Source of the DNA: Paracoccus sp. S-4012
GTDB lineage: Bacteria > Pseudomonadota > Alphaproteobacteria > Rhodobacterales > Rhodobacteraceae
Assembly: GCF_009674885.1 (NCBI RefSeq)
Contig: NZ_WKKA01000011.1
Span: forward strand, 29,024 to 93,023
Direction of reading: 5' to 3'
Length of the DNA stretch: 64,000 nucleotides
This document shows, piece by piece, positions 24,799 to 34,323 of the stretch (the stretch's first letter is position 1; every line of letters starts with the position of its first letter). A model generated the notes under the pieces. The model saw only the letters and a list, made by a program, of their open reading frames with translations, was not told the DNA's origin and ran no database searches. A program made the translations under genes and the position numbers.

Positions 24799-25361
24799 GC
24801 GCGGATCATCAGCAGCCACGCGCGCCCGGCGCCCTGCCAGCCGTCATGCACCACCTTCCGCCGGGCCGCGACCGCGTAGCCCGCCGCGGCGTAGACGGCG
24901 CGGGCGGCGGTGTTGCTGTCGGCGACGATCAGGCTCATGCCGCGGGGGCCGCGCTCGCGCTCGGCGAAGCGCAGCAGCGCCGCGCCGACGCCGTGGCGGC
25001 GATGGCCGGGGGCGGTGGCGAGGATGTGGACATGGCCGGTGCCGGCGGCCTCGTCCTCCAGCTCCTGCAGCGGCACGAAGACCGGCGGCATGTCTCGCGG
25101 CATCGGCTCGGGCCTGTCCGGCAGGCGATAGGCATAGAGGCACCCCGCCGGCACGCCGTCGCGCTCGGCCACGAAGGCGCGGCGCCACGACACCGACGCG
25201 GTGTCGCCCGCCACGCGCGCGAGGCCGACCGCCTCGGGCGCCTGCCCAGGCCCGGCCATGCCCGCCCAATGGTGACGCGGCAGGCCCTCGCCCGCGGCAT
25301 CGACCAGCGGCATCAGGAACGCGGCGTCCTCTCGGACCGCCGGGCGGATCGCGAGGGCCAT
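24795..25361 (-). CDS. GNAT family N-acetyltransferase
   Basis: A 188-residue GNAT domain. MALAIRPAVREDAAFLMPLVDAAGEGLP is the first strand-helix and VHILATAPGHRRHGVGAALLRFAE is motif A with an (R/Q)xxGxG/A variant (RRHGVG) that binds acetyl-CoA pyrophosphate. AARAVYAAAGYAV is motif B. Substrate unknown. Confidence 0.85.
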   Translation of the reverse strand: MALAIRPAVREDAAFLMPLVDAAGEGLPRHHWAGMAGPGQAPEAVGLARVAGDTASVSWRRAFVAERDGVPAGCLYAYRLPDRPEPMPRDMPPVFVPLQELEDEAAGTGHVHILATAPGHRRHGVGAALLRFAERERGPRGMSLIVADSNTAARAVYAAAGYAVAARRKVVHDGWQGAGRAWLLMIRA

Positions 25362-25506
25362 GACCTCCCCCCTTCCGGGCCCGCGCAGTCTAGCACGCAG
25401 GCCGCCCGCGCGTCTTGTGCCCTCCGCCGCGCCGCGCTACCGCGTTGACTTCACCCCCGCCGTCGCCATCCTGCGGCCGCAGCCGCCGTCCTGCCCGAGA
25501 GTCCCG

Positions 25507-26685
25507 ATGAGCACGCATCTGCTGCCGACCTACAATCGCGCCGACATCGCCTTCACCAAGGGCGAGGGCAGCTGGGCCATCGCCGAGGACGGCACCCGGT
25601 ACCTCGACCTCGGCGCGGGGATCGCCGTCAACAGCCTCGGCCATGCCAACCCCGAACTGGTGCAGGCGCTGACCGGGCAGGCGCAGAAGATCTGGCACGT
25701 CTCGAACGTCTACCGCATCCCCGAGCAGGAGCGGCTGGCCGACCTCATGGTCGAGCACAGCTTCGCCGACATGGTGTTCTTCACCAACTCCGGCACCGAG
25801 GCGGCGGAACTGGCGATCAAGATGGTCCGCAAGTACTGGACCGAGCAGGGCGACCCCGACCGCATCGAGATCCTGACCTTCGAGGGCGCCTTCCACGGCC
25901 GCTCGACCGGCGCCATCGCCGCGGCCGGGTCCGAGAAGATGGTCAAGGGCTTCGGCCCGCTGATGCCCGGCTTCCGGCCTCTTCCCTGGGGCGATCTCGA
26001 CGCGCTGAAGGCCGCGATCAGCGACCGCACCGCCGCCGTGATGATCGAGCCGGTGCAGGGCGAGGGCGGCATCCGCCCGCTGCCGGACGAGGACCTTCGC
26101 GCCATCCGGGCGCTCTGCGACGAGACCGGGGCGCTGCTGGTCCTCGACGAGGTGCAGTGCGGGATGGGCCGCACGGGGCGCCTCTGGGCCTATGAATGGG
26201 CGGGGATCGAGCCGGACGTGATGATGGTCGCCAAGGGCATTGGCGGCGGCTTCCCGCTGGGCGCGGTGCTGGCCACCGATGCGGTCGGCGGGGTCATGAC
26301 CGCGGGCAGCCACGGCTCGACCTACGGCGGCAACCCGCTGGCCTGCGCCGTGGGCGCGCGGGTAATGGAGATCATCGCCGACGAGGGCTTCCTGGCCGAG
26401 GTGCGCCGCAAGGGCGCGCTGATGCGCCAGAAGCTCGAGGGCCTGGTCGCGAGCCACCCGGAGGTGTTCGAATCGGTGCGCGGGCAGGGCCTGATCCTCG
26501 GCCTGCGCTGCCATGTGCCCCCCGCCGATCTGGTCCGCGCGGGCTATGCCGAGCAGCTGCTGACGGTCGCCGCCTCCGACAACGTTGTCCGCCTGGTCCC
26601 GCCGCTGACGATCACCGACGACGAGATCGCCGAGGCGGTTGCGCGGCTGGACCGCGTCGCGACGCGGGTCGAGGATGGCGGCTGA
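25507..26685 (+). CDS. argD: Acetylornithine aminotransferase
   Basis: A 392-residue class-III aminotransferase. [14 protein letters not shown] and [19 protein letters not shown] bind cofactor phosphate, [14 protein letters not shown] contains the cofactor aspartate, and the Schiff-base lysine is in [16 protein letters not shown] (about residue 243). It converts N-acetylglutamate semialdehyde to N-acetylornithine in arginine synthesis. The nearby argF and the alphaproteobacterial argD-argF pairing support this over other class-III enzymes. Confidence 0.92.
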   Translation: MSTHLLPTYNRADIAFTKGEGSWAIAEDGTRYLDLGAGIAVNSLGHANPELVQALTGQAQKIWHVSNVYRIPEQERLADLMVEHSFADMVFFTNSGTEAAELAIKMVRKYWTEQGDPDRIEILTFEGAFHGRSTGAIAAAGSEKMVKGFGPLMPGFRPLPWGDLDALKAAISDRTAAVMIEPVQGEGGIRPLPDEDLRAIRALCDETGALLVLDEVQCGMGRTGRLWAYEWAGIEPDVMMVAKGIGGGFPLGAVLATDAVGGVMTAGSHGSTYGGNPLACAVGARVMEIIADEGFLAEVRRKGALMRQKLEGLVASHPEVFESVRGQGLILGLRCHVPPADLVRAGYAEQLLTVAASDNVVRLVPPLTITDDEIAEAVARLDRVATRVEDGG

Positions 26686-26803
26686 GCCGCTTGCCGTGAC
26701 CGCGACGGCGTGAAACAGGGACGGGAATGCAGGGACATGCGACCTCGATCATGAGCGATGCCGCCAGCGAAGCGCGGGGTTCCCTTGTCGCGCAGGCCGT
26801 CTC

Positions 26804-27598
26804 ATGAACGCCGCGCCGCCCGCCTCTGTCGAGCCCCCTCCAGCCATCGCTTTCACGGCCTTGTGCCCGATCTGCGCCAAGCCGCGGCGGTTCGAGGCGG
26901 CGGACGACTTCTTCGCCCCGCGGGACGCTCTCACCGCCCCGGATTGCGAACTGAACGGCTGCGTCACGCGCGAGCGGGCGCTCGCGGCAACGCTGTTCTC
27001 GGTCTATCCGCGCGGCGAGGTGCGTCGAATGCGGGTTCATGAGGCAGCGCCGGGGGGACGGGGCATCTCGCTCTGGCTGCACCAGAACGTGGGCGGCCTC
27101 GTGCTGACCGGCTACTTTCCCGACCAGCCCTTCGGCGACATGGTGGGCCATGTGCGCAACGAGGACCTCGAGGCGCAGACCTTCGAGGACGAGTGCTTCG
27201 ATCTGGTGGTGCATCTCGACGTGATGGAGCACCTGTTCCACCCCTTCCGGGCGCTGACGGAGATCTACCGCACGCTGCGCCCCGGCGGCCTGTGCCTCTT
27301 CACCGCGCCGACCTATGGCGGCCGCGAGACGTCCGAGCAGGTCGCCTTCCTCGAGGACGGCGCGGTCAGGATCGTGGGCGAGCCGGAATACCACGGCAAC
27401 CCGCAGGGCGACGGCTCGCTGGTCACATGGCGCTACGGCTACGACCTGCCGCTGCTGATCGCGCGGCAGACCGGCTTCGACGTGGAGGTCCGTCGCTGGC
27501 AGTCGCCGTCCATCGCCGTGATGGGGCGCATGACCGAGGTCTATCTCCTGCGCCGGCCCCTTCGCACCGCTGAAACGGACACCAGAGACAGCGAATGA
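26804..27598 (+). CDS. Class I SAM-dependent methyltransferase between argD and argF
   Basis: A 264-residue protein. An N-terminal CPIC with later cysteines (DCELNGC) suggests a small metal site before a Rossmann methyltransferase: the acidic post-motif region [25 protein letters not shown] and [12 protein letters not shown] are the clear class-I landmarks, but the canonical ExGxGxG motif I is not obvious. The SAM loop may be degenerate. It overlaps argF by four bases (ATGA), so it is in the arg operon. Substrate unknown; a link to arginine metabolism is only positional. Confidence 0.75.
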   Translation: MNAAPPASVEPPPAIAFTALCPICAKPRRFEAADDFFAPRDALTAPDCELNGCVTRERALAATLFSVYPRGEVRRMRVHEAAPGGRGISLWLHQNVGGLVLTGYFPDQPFGDMVGHVRNEDLEAQTFEDECFDLVVHLDVMEHLFHPFRALTEIYRTLRPGGLCLFTAPTYGGRETSEQVAFLEDGAVRIVGEPEYHGNPQGDGSLVTWRYGYDLPLLIARQTGFDVEVRRWQSPSIAVMGRMTEVYLLRRPLRTAETDTRDSE

Positions 27599-28521
27599 CC
27601 CATTTCCTCGACATCCACACCACCGCCAAATCCGACCTCCGCGCCATGATCGACGCCGCCCGGCGCATCAAGGAGGCGCGGGGCGATGTGCCGAAGGGGA
27701 CGCCGGACCGCGACCAGCCGCTCAAGAACCGCATGGTGGCGCTGATCTTCGAGAAGCCCTCGACCCGGACCCGGATCAGCTTCGATCTCGGCGTGCGGCA
27801 GATGGGGGGCGAGACGATGGTGCTCAGCGGCGCCGACCTGCAGCTCGGGCATGGCGAGACGGTGGCCGACACCGCGCGGGTGCTGAGCCGCTTCGTGGAC
27901 CTCATCATGATCCGCACCTTCGAGGAGGCGACGCTGCACGAGATGGCCGAGCACGCGACGGTGCCGGTCATCAACGGGCTGACCAACCGCACCCATCCCT
28001 GCCAGATCATGGCCGACGTGCTGACCTATGAGGAGCATCGCGGGCCGATCGCCGGGCGCAAGGTGGTTTGGTCGGGCGACGGCAACAACGTCTGCGCCTC
28101 GCTGATCCATGCCGCCGGGCAGTTCGGCTTCGACTTCACCTTCACCGGCCCGCAGCCGCTCGACCCCGAGCGTGAATGGATCGACTTCGCTCGCTGCCAG
28201 GGCGTCGCGGCCGAGACCGAGCGCGACCCGGCGAAGGCGGTGGAGGGGGCGGACCTGGTCGTGACAGACACCTGGGTCTCGATGCACGACCCGCAGTCCG
28301 CCCGCGAGCGGCGGCACAACCAGCTGCGCCCCTATCAGGTCAACGAGGCGCTGATGGCGCGCGCGAAACCCGACGCGCTCTTCATGCACTGCCTGCCCGC
28401 ACATCGCGACGACGAGGTGACGAGCGCGGTGATGGACGGGCCGCAGTCGGTCGTCTGGGACGAGGCCGAGAACCGCCTCCACGCGCAGAAGGCGGTCATG
28501 CGGTGGTGCCTCGGGGTCTGA
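27595..28521 (+). CDS. argF: Ornithine carbamoyltransferase
   Basis: A 308-residue OTCase. The carbamoyl-phosphate loop is [19 protein letters not shown] follows TNRT, and the ornithine-binding SMET-like loop and [11 protein letters not shown] are present. It makes citrulline from ornithine and carbamoyl phosphate. Translation is coupled to the upstream methyltransferase by ATGA overlap. It converges on trpS with only ten bases between stops. Confidence 0.95.
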   Translation: MTHFLDIHTTAKSDLRAMIDAARRIKEARGDVPKGTPDRDQPLKNRMVALIFEKPSTRTRISFDLGVRQMGGETMVLSGADLQLGHGETVADTARVLSRFVDLIMIRTFEEATLHEMAEHATVPVINGLTNRTHPCQIMADVLTYEEHRGPIAGRKVVWSGDGNNVCASLIHAAGQFGFDFTFTGPQPLDPEREWIDFARCQGVAAETERDPAKAVEGADLVVTDTWVSMHDPQSARERRHNQLRPYQVNEALMARAKPDALFMHCLPAHRDDEVTSAVMDGPQSVVWDEAENRLHAQKAVMRWCLGV

Positions 28522-28531
28522 CCCCGCCCGC

Positions 28532-29557
28532 TCAGCGCGAGCGGATCAGCCCCATGATGTCCATGGTCTGGTGCAGGATCGGCCGGGCGATGGCGTCCGC
28601 GCGCTCGGCGCCTTGGCCGAGGATGCGGTCGATCTCGGCCGGGTCGGCCATGTAGTCCTGCATCCGCTTCGTGATCGGGCCCAGCACCTCGACGGCGACC
28701 TCCGCAAGCGCCGGCTTGAATGCGCCGAAGCCCTGCCCCTCGAAGCGCGCCAGCAGCGCGGCGGGCGTCTCATCGGACAGGGCGGCATAGATGTTGACGA
28801 GGTTCTTCGCCTCGGGCCGGTCCTTCAGCCCCTCCATGCTGCCGGGCAGCGGCTCGGCATCGGTCCGGGCCTTGCGGATCTTCTGGGCGATGGCGTCGGC
28901 GTCGTCAGTCAGGTTGATACGGCTGGCGTCCGAGGGATCGGACTTGGACATCTTCCTGGAGCCGTCGCGCAGGCTCATCACCCGCGTCGCGACGCCCTCG
29001 ATCAGCGGCTGCACCTCGGGGAAGAAATCGACGCTGTAATCGTGGTTGAACTTGGCGGCGATGTCGCGCGTCAGCTCCAGATGCTGCTTCTGGTCCTCGC
29101 CCACCGGCACCGCGTCGGCGTGATAGACGAGGATGTCGGCCGCCATCAGCGAGGGATAGGCCAGCAGGCCGAGGCTGACATTCTCGCTGTTGCGGCCCGC
29201 CTTGTCCTTGAACTGCGTCATCCGGTACATCCAGCCGACCCGCGCCACGGTGTTGAACAGCCATGCCATTTCCGCATGCGCGGGCACCTGGCTCTGGTTG
29301 AAGAGGATCGACCTGGCCGGATCAACGCCCGAGGCCATGAAGGCCGCCGCGGCCTCCCGCGTCTGCCGCGTCAGCACCGCCGGCTCCTGCCAGACGGTGA
29401 TCGCGTGCAGGTCCACGATGCAGTAGATCGTCTCGGGGCCGGTCCCCTGGAACTCCGCGAACCGCTTCAGCGCGCCGAGATAGTTGCCGAGCGTCAGCCC
29501 GCCCGAGGGCTGGATGCCGGAGAAGATGCGTCTGATCGGGGGGCGTGCTTCGGTCAT
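28532..29557 (-). CDS. trpS: Tryptophanyl-tRNA synthetase
   Basis: A 341-residue class-Ic synthetase. [19 protein letters not shown] holds the HIGH-like motif, and KMSKSDPSD follows [20 protein letters not shown] is the usual Trp-pocket helix. It charges tRNA-Trp. It follows ptsN on the minus strand, separated by a strong hairpin. Confidence 0.95.
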   Translation of the reverse strand: MTEARPPIRRIFSGIQPSGGLTLGNYLGALKRFAEFQGTGPETIYCIVDLHAITVWQEPAVLTRQTREAAAAFMASGVDPARSILFNQSQVPAHAEMAWLFNTVARVGWMYRMTQFKDKAGRNSENVSLGLLAYPSLMAADILVYHADAVPVGEDQKQHLELTRDIAAKFNHDYSVDFFPEVQPLIEGVATRVMSLRDGSRKMSKSDPSDASRINLTDDADAIAQKIRKARTDAEPLPGSMEGLKDRPEAKNLVNIYAALSDETPAALLARFEGQGFGAFKPALAEVAVEVLGPITKRMQDYMADPAEIDRILGQGAERADAIARPILHQTMDIMGLIRSR

Positions 29558-29604
29558 GGCTGCCTGTCGCGCGGGGGAACGGGTCGCGGAGCGATAGCCC
29601 CCGC

Positions 29605-29634
29605 GGCCGGCGGGCGCAACCGCGCCTGCCGGCC
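29605..29634 (-). terminator. Strong hairpin after ptsN
   Basis: GGCCGGCGGGCGC (29605-29617) pairs with GCGCCTGCCGGCC (29622-29634), thirteen pairs including one G-U, loop AACC. It starts four bases after the ptsN stop. No T-tract follows, so it may be a Rho-dependent or stabilising 3' structure. Confidence 0.5.
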
Positions 29635-29638
29635 GGCC

Positions 29639-30103
29639 TCAGGCCGCCTTGATCGTCGTCGCCGAAGCCAGCAGCGCGTGCAGCGCCACCGGGTCGGTAT
29701 TGGCCCTGAGCGTGTCGCGCAGCTCGGCGCTGCGCATGGTCCGCGACACCAGGGCGAGCGCCTTGAGGTGATCCACCCCGCCCGAGGAGGGCGCGAGCAG
29801 CGTGAAGACCAGATCGACCGGCTGCCGGTCCACTGCATCGAAATCGAGCGGCCGGTCGAGGCGGATGAACAGCCCCTGCACCTTCTCCACCCCGTGCAGC
29901 CGGGCATGGGGCAGCGCCACGCCCTGCCCCACCCCGGTCGGGCCGAGGGCCTCCCGCTCCTGCAGCGCGTCCAGGGTGGTGGCGGCGGGCAGGCCATAGA
30001 CCGTCTGCGCCAGTTCCGCGATTTCGTGGAACAGCCGCTTCTTGCTGGCAACCTGCGCCACGGAACGCACCGCGGCGGGCGGGAGAATCTCGGCGATCTG
30101 CAT
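29639..30103 (-). CDS. ptsN: PTS IIA-like nitrogen regulatory protein PtsN
   Basis: A 154-residue EIIA-Ntr domain. The phosphorylatable histidine lies in GVALPHARL near residue 71; REALGPTGVGQGV precedes it and VFTLLAPSSGGVDHLKALALVSR follows. It receives phosphate from the Ntr phosphotransferase chain and regulates potassium, nitrogen and envelope functions. ATG 30103 is chosen over a GTG three codons upstream because an AGAAG site is spaced nine bases from it. Downstream of hpf, a conserved pairing. Confidence 0.9.
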   Translation of the reverse strand: MQIAEILPPAAVRSVAQVASKKRLFHEIAELAQTVYGLPAATTLDALQEREALGPTGVGQGVALPHARLHGVEKVQGLFIRLDRPLDFDAVDRQPVDLVFTLLAPSSGGVDHLKALALVSRTMRSAELRDTLRANTDPVALHALLASATTIKAA

Positions 30104-30141
30104 GTCGGTCACTTCTGCCGCCCGGCGCGCGGGCGGACGCC

Positions 30142-30726
30142 TCAGTTGCTGATGTTGCGCGGGTCGATCCAGCCCACGTTGCCGTCGTCGCGGCGATGGA
30201 CGACGTTGACGCCGCCGTGCTTCTCGTTGCGGAAGACCAGCAGCGGCATGCCGGACAGCTCCATCTGCATGACCGCATCGCCGACCGAGAGCGTCGGCAC
30301 CCGCGTCTCCATCTCGGCCACGATGATCGGCTGCAGGCCCTGGTCGTCCTCGGCCTCGTGCCAGTCGTCCTCGTCGCCGGTCAGCACATACGAACCGGCG
30401 GCGCTGAACTCAACGGGTTCGGCGCGGCCCTGGTGGTGGTCCTTCAGCCGGCGCTTGTAGCGGCGCAACTGCTTGTCCATCTTCTCGCGGCAGGCCTCGA
30501 AGGCGGCATAGATCTCGGGCGCCTGCCCCTTGGCCTGGACCGTCAGCCCGGTCGAGAGGTGCACCACGGCGTCGCAGATGAAGTTGAACGCGTCCTTCGA
30601 GAAGATGACCGTCAGGTCGGTCGGCCGCTGCGCGTATTTCTCGACCGTCTCGCCGATCTCCGAACGGACATGGGTGGTGAGCGCGTCACCGATGTCGATT
30701 TGCTTGCCGCTGATCTGGGTGCGCAT
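30142..30726 (-). CDS. hpf: Ribosome hibernation promoting factor, long form
   Basis: A 194-residue long HPF. The N-terminal domain (MRTQISGKQIDIGDALTTHV) binds the 30S decoding region, a charged linker follows, and the C-terminal dimerisation domain (EMETRVPTLSVGDAVMQMEL through GWIDP) mediates 100S formation. An in-frame ATG six codons upstream (30744) is possible but lies flush against its purine tract. It sits between lptB and ptsN, the standard order near rpoN-type loci, though no rpoN is present here. Confidence 0.9.
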   Translation of the reverse strand: MRTQISGKQIDIGDALTTHVRSEIGETVEKYAQRPTDLTVIFSKDAFNFICDAVVHLSTGLTVQAKGQAPEIYAAFEACREKMDKQLRRYKRRLKDHHQGRAEPVEFSAAGSYVLTGDEDDWHEAEDDQGLQPIIVAEMETRVPTLSVGDAVMQMELSGMPLLVFRNEKHGGVNVVHRRDDGNVGWIDPRNISN

Positions 30727-30911
30727 TTCGGGTGTGTTCTCCATCTCTCAGCCGTCGCCGGCCGCTGCGGGACCGCCCATCCGGCCCGCGTCCGGCGCGG
30801 GTGGGAATCCGGTGGCGGAGGGGGAAGATGCGGCGTGACGCAATCGCGGCGACATGGCCCCATGAGGCCGCGAACCCCCTGCAGTGTCAACGGCCTTCGC
30901 GGGGCCGGGTT

Positions 30912-31667
30912 TCACTGGATCCGGAAATCCTCGCCCAGATAGACGCGGCGCACGTCCGGGTCGTCCACCACCTCGGCCACGGTCCCGGCCATCAGCATCC
31001 GCCCGTCATGCAGGATCACCGCGCGGTCCACGATGCCCAGCGTCTCGCGCACGTTGTGGTCGGTGATGAGGACGCCGATGCCGCGATCCTTCAGCGCCGC
31101 GACCAGCACCCGGATCTCGCCCACGGCGATCGGGTCCACCCCGGCGAAGGGCTCGTCGAGCAGCAGGTAGCGCGGGTCGGCGGCGAGGCAGCGGGCGATC
31201 TCGACCCGCCGGCGCTCGCCGCCCGAGAGGGCGAGGGCGGGGGCGTGGCGCAGGTGGCCGATCGAGAAGTCGCCCAGCAGCTCTTCCAGCCGGTCGCGGC
31301 GGTGATGGCGCTCGGGCTCGGCCACTTCGAGCACGGCCATGATGTTCTGCTCGACCGAGAGGCCGCGGAAGATCGACATCTCCTGTGGCAGGTAGCCGAT
31401 CCCGAGGCGAGCGCGGCGGAACATCGGCAGGCCCGAGGCGTCGCGGCCGTCGATGCGGACCTCGCCCGCGTCGGGCGTGACGAGGCCCGCGACGCAGTAG
31501 AAGCAGGTGGTCTTGCCCGAGCCGTTGGGCCCCAGCAACGCCACCACCTCGCCGCGCGCCAGATCGAGCGAAACGTCGTGGATCACCGGGCGACGGCGGT
31601 AGGATTTTCTCAGGCCCCGGACCGCGAGGCCCAGCGGCACCGGCGCGGCGGCGTCGGCCTGCGTCAC
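30912..31667 (-). CDS. lptB: LPS export ABC transporter ATP-binding protein LptB
   Basis: A 251-residue ABC ATPase with Walker A GPNGSGKTT, signature LSGGERRRVEI and Walker B YLLLDEPFAGVDPIAV, the LptB version. It powers LptFG extraction of lipopolysaccharide from the inner membrane. GTG start, overlapping the lptA stop by four bases. Context with lptA, lptC and kdsD is decisive. Confidence 0.95.
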   Translation of the reverse strand: MTQADAAAPVPLGLAVRGLRKSYRRRPVIHDVSLDLARGEVVALLGPNGSGKTTCFYCVAGLVTPDAGEVRIDGRDASGLPMFRRARLGIGYLPQEMSIFRGLSVEQNIMAVLEVAEPERHHRRDRLEELLGDFSIGHLRHAPALALSGGERRRVEIARCLAADPRYLLLDEPFAGVDPIAVGEIRVLVAALKDRGIGVLITDHNVRETLGIVDRAVILHDGRMLMAGTVAEVVDDPDVRRVYLGEDFRIQ

Positions 31668-32146
31668 TGGCTACCGCCGGGCTGCAGCACGCTGCGGACG
31701 CGGCCCTCGACCTGCGCGGTGCCAGAGGCGAGGTTCACGACCATTCGCTCGGCCGAGAGCACGTTCTGCCCCTGCGTCAGCACCACGTCGCCGGTCAGCG
31801 TGACGGTGCCCGATTCCACGTCATAGGACGCCGCTTCCGCCTCGGCCGCATCGGGGCCGCTGACCAGCGTGACCCCGCCCGAGGCCTCGAGGCTGCTGAT
31901 CCGGCTCATGTCGCCCTCGGCGTAGCGGACCGAGACGCTGTCGGCGGTCAGCCGCATCTCGCCCTGGGCAATCGCCACGTTGCCGTTGAAGACCGCGCTG
32001 CCGTCCGCCTGGTTGACCGAGAGCGCGTCGGCCGCGACCTCGACCGGCGCGTCGGTGTCCGCGCGGATGCTGCCGAAGCCGGTGGCCTGCTGCGCGTAGG
32101 CGGGCGCGGCGAGGAGGAAGGCGGCGGCGAGCAGGGGGCGGAGCAT
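31664..32146 (-). CDS. lptA: LPS transport periplasmic protein LptA
   Basis: A 160-residue periplasmic beta-jellyroll. A signal peptide (MLRPLLAAAFLLAAPAYAQ) precedes the OstA-type repeat strands: VEVAADALSVNQADGSAVFNG, MRLTADSVSVRYAEG and TVTLTGDVVLTQGQNVLSAERM. It forms the bridge between LptC and LptD. Overlaps lptB and lies 20 bases after lptC. Confidence 0.92.
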   Translation of the reverse strand: MLRPLLAAAFLLAAPAYAQQATGFGSIRADTDAPVEVAADALSVNQADGSAVFNGNVAIAQGEMRLTADSVSVRYAEGDMSRISSLEASGGVTLVSGPDAAEAEAASYDVESGTVTLTGDVVLTQGQNVLSAERMVVNLASGTAQVEGRVRSVLQPGGSQ

Positions 32147-32166
32147 GGCGGACCTCGGCGGCGGGT

Positions 32167-32760
32167 TCAGGGGCGGTATATCAGCCGCACCCCGCCGGTG
32201 AAATCCAGAAGGTAGTCGGGGTCCTGGCTATCGTCGGCAGGGGCGAGGCGGGCGCGGTCGGCCTCGATCTCGCCGAAGGGCGCGGTGGCCTGCACGCCGC
32301 CCGTCGCCTCGACCGCCGAACGGTCGGTGGCGGCCGCGACCTGCGGGGCGTCGAGTGTCCAGCCGGAGTTGAGGCTCAGCGCCACGCCGCCGTCGAGCGT
32401 GATCGCCTCGTCGCCCACCGTGAGCTGCGGCGCCGTCAGCTGCGCCGCGAGCCCGTCCGCCGCCCGCCAGTCGACGCGCAGCCGCCGCGCCCCGGTGAGG
32501 CCGCCCGCGGCATCCGGCGCCGCGCTGTCGGCCGCGACGGTGAGCCGTGCGCCGTCCTCGGTCACGGTGGCCCAGCGGGGCGCCGTGATCTGCGGGTCGC
32601 GGGCGCGCGCCTCGGCGTCCACGCGGGCATAAGGGATGCCGCGGCCCTCCTCCGGGTGGCGCGAGAGCAGGAACAGCGTCGAGAGCACGGCGAGCGCGGC
32701 GAGCGGCAGCAGCACCCTGAGCCAGGCCACGACGACCGAGCGCAGGCCCACCGAAGCCAT
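32167..32760 (-). CDS. lptC: LPS export protein LptC
   Basis: A 197-residue bitopic inner-membrane protein. A single N-terminal anchor (VAWLRVLLPLAALAVLSTLFLL) is followed by a periplasmic jellyroll (PRWATVTEDGARLTVAADSA, VGDEAITLDGGVALSLNSGW). It links LptBFG to LptA. Its ATG overlaps the kdsD stop by one base. Confidence 0.88.
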   Translation of the reverse strand: MASVGLRSVVVAWLRVLLPLAALAVLSTLFLLSRHPEEGRGIPYARVDAEARARDPQITAPRWATVTEDGARLTVAADSAAPDAAGGLTGARRLRVDWRAADGLAAQLTAPQLTVGDEAITLDGGVALSLNSGWTLDAPQVAAATDRSAVEATGGVQATAPFGEIEADRARLAPADDSQDPDYLLDFTGGVRLIYRP

Positions 32761-33701
32761 CAGGCGAATCCGGCCCGCAGCAGGTCGTGGATATGCAGGA
32801 TGCCCGCCGGCCGCCCGTCCCCGACCACGAAGAGAGTGGTGATCTTGCGCCCCTGCATCTCCGCCAGGGCGGACTCCGCCAGGGCATCGGGCGCAATGGT
32901 GCGGGGACTGCGGGTCATCACCTCGTCGGCGCGGCGGGTGAGCAGCCCGTCCATGTGGCGGCGCAGGTCGCCGTCGGTGATGATGCCGGTCAGCCGCCCG
33001 TCGGCATCGGTTACGCCGGTCACGCCGAAGCCCTCGCGGCTGATGGTCAGCAGCGCCTCGCTCATCGGCGCGTCCTCGGCGACCAGCGGCAGCGCCTCGT
33101 GCATCAGGTCGCCCACCTTCGCCAGCCGCGCGCCCAGCTTGCCGCCGGGATGGAACGTGCGGAAATGCTCGGGCGTGAAGCGGCGATGCTCCATCAGCGC
33201 GATGGCGAGCGCATCGCCGAGGGCGAGCGTCATGGTGGTCGAGGTCGTCGGCACGATGCCGTTGCCGCAGGCCTCCGGCGCCGAGGGCAGCAGCAGCGCC
33301 ACATCGGCCTGCCGCAGCAGCGTGGAGCCGGCGCGCCCGGCGACCCCGATCAGCGGGATGCGGAAGCGGCGGGTATGGGCGACGATATCCGCGATCTCGG
33401 TCGTCTCGCCGGAGTTCGACAGCACCATCGCCACATCCGCCTCGGTCAGCATCCCGAGGTCGCCGTGGCTGGCCTCGGCCGGGTGGACGAAGAACGCCGG
33501 GGTGCCGGTCGAGGCGAGGGTGGCCGCGATCTTGCGCCCGACATGGCCGGACTTGCCCATGCCCGAGACGATCACACGCCCTTGGGCCGCGAGGATCGTC
33601 TCGACCGCCTGCTCGAAGGCCGGGCCGAGGCTGTCCTCGAGTAGCGCCAAGGCTTCAGCCTCGGTGCGGATCACGCGCCGCGCGGTGTCGAGATAGCTCA
33701 T
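32760..33701 (-). CDS. kdsD: Arabinose-5-phosphate isomerase (KdsD/KpsF family)
   Basis: A 313-residue protein with an SIS domain (VIVSGMGKSGHVGRKIAATLAST, SHGDLGML, LSNSGETTEI) followed by two CBS domains (LMHEALPLVAEDAPM; VMTRSPRTIAPDA). It interconverts ribulose-5-P and arabinose-5-P, the first step to Kdo for LPS. Start MSYLDTARRV chosen; the upstream extension overlaps the gap to rnd. Fits the LPS export cluster. Confidence 0.93.
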   Translation of the reverse strand: MSYLDTARRVIRTEAEALALLEDSLGPAFEQAVETILAAQGRVIVSGMGKSGHVGRKIAATLASTGTPAFFVHPAEASHGDLGMLTEADVAMVLSNSGETTEIADIVAHTRRFRIPLIGVAGRAGSTLLRQADVALLLPSAPEACGNGIVPTTSTTMTLALGDALAIALMEHRRFTPEHFRTFHPGGKLGARLAKVGDLMHEALPLVAEDAPMSEALLTISREGFGVTGVTDADGRLTGIITDGDLRRHMDGLLTRRADEVMTRSPRTIAPDALAESALAEMQGRKITTLFVVGDGRPAGILHIHDLLRAGFA

Positions 33702-33711
33702 GGCCGCCGAT

Positions 33712-34323
33712 CTAGTGGCGGAAGATGTCGGTTTCATCCCCCCAGCCCATCAGGTCGAGCCGCGCGCGCACCGGCAGGAAGTCGAAGCAGGCCCGCGCCA
33801 GTTCCAGCCGCCCCTCGCGGGCCAGCCGGTCCTGGAGCTCGGCCTTCAGCCGGTGCAGGTGCAGCACGTCCGAGGCGGCATAGTCGAGCTGCGCCTCGGT
33901 CAGCACCTCGGCGCCCCAGTCGGAGGTCTGCTGGTGCTTGGAGATGTCGACGCCGATCTCGGCCAGCAGGTATTTCAGCCCGTGGCGGTCGGTGAAGGTG
34001 CGGATCAGCTTCGAGGCGATCTTGGTGCACCAGACCGGCCGCGCGAGGACGCCGAAGGTCTTGTCTAGCACGGCGATGTCGAAGCGGCCGAAGTGGAAGA
34101 GCTTTTCCACCTCCGGGTCGGCCAGCATCCGCACGAGGTTCGGCGCCGGCTGCGGATTGCGCGCGATCTGCACCAGATGCGCGTTCCCGTCGCCGGAGGA
34201 GAGCTGCACGAGGCAGAGCCGGTCGCGGCGCGGGTCTAGGCCCATGGTCTCGGTGTCGATGGCGACCACGGGCCCGAGGTCGAGGCCGTCGGGCAGGTCG
34301 TGCTGGTGGAGGTGGTTGGTCAT
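33712..34323 (-). CDS. Ribonuclease D-type 3'-5' exonuclease
   Basis: A 203-residue DEDD exonuclease, the short form with no HRDC domains. VVAIDTETMGLDPRRDRL supplies the first D and E, FHFGRFDIAVL the second D and LDYAASDVLHLHRL the third D with the DEDDy tyrosine. It trims structured RNA 3' ends. Downstream neighbour kdsD starts 10 bases past its stop. The unusually structured 300-base region lies upstream. Confidence 0.9.
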   Translation of the reverse strand: MTNHLHQHDLPDGLDLGPVVAIDTETMGLDPRRDRLCLVQLSSGDGNAHLVQIARNPQPAPNLVRMLADPEVEKLFHFGRFDIAVLDKTFGVLARPVWCTKIASKLIRTFTDRHGLKYLLAEIGVDISKHQQTSDWGAEVLTEAQLDYAASDVLHLHRLKAELQDRLAREGRLELARACFDFLPVRARLDLMGWGDETDIFRH

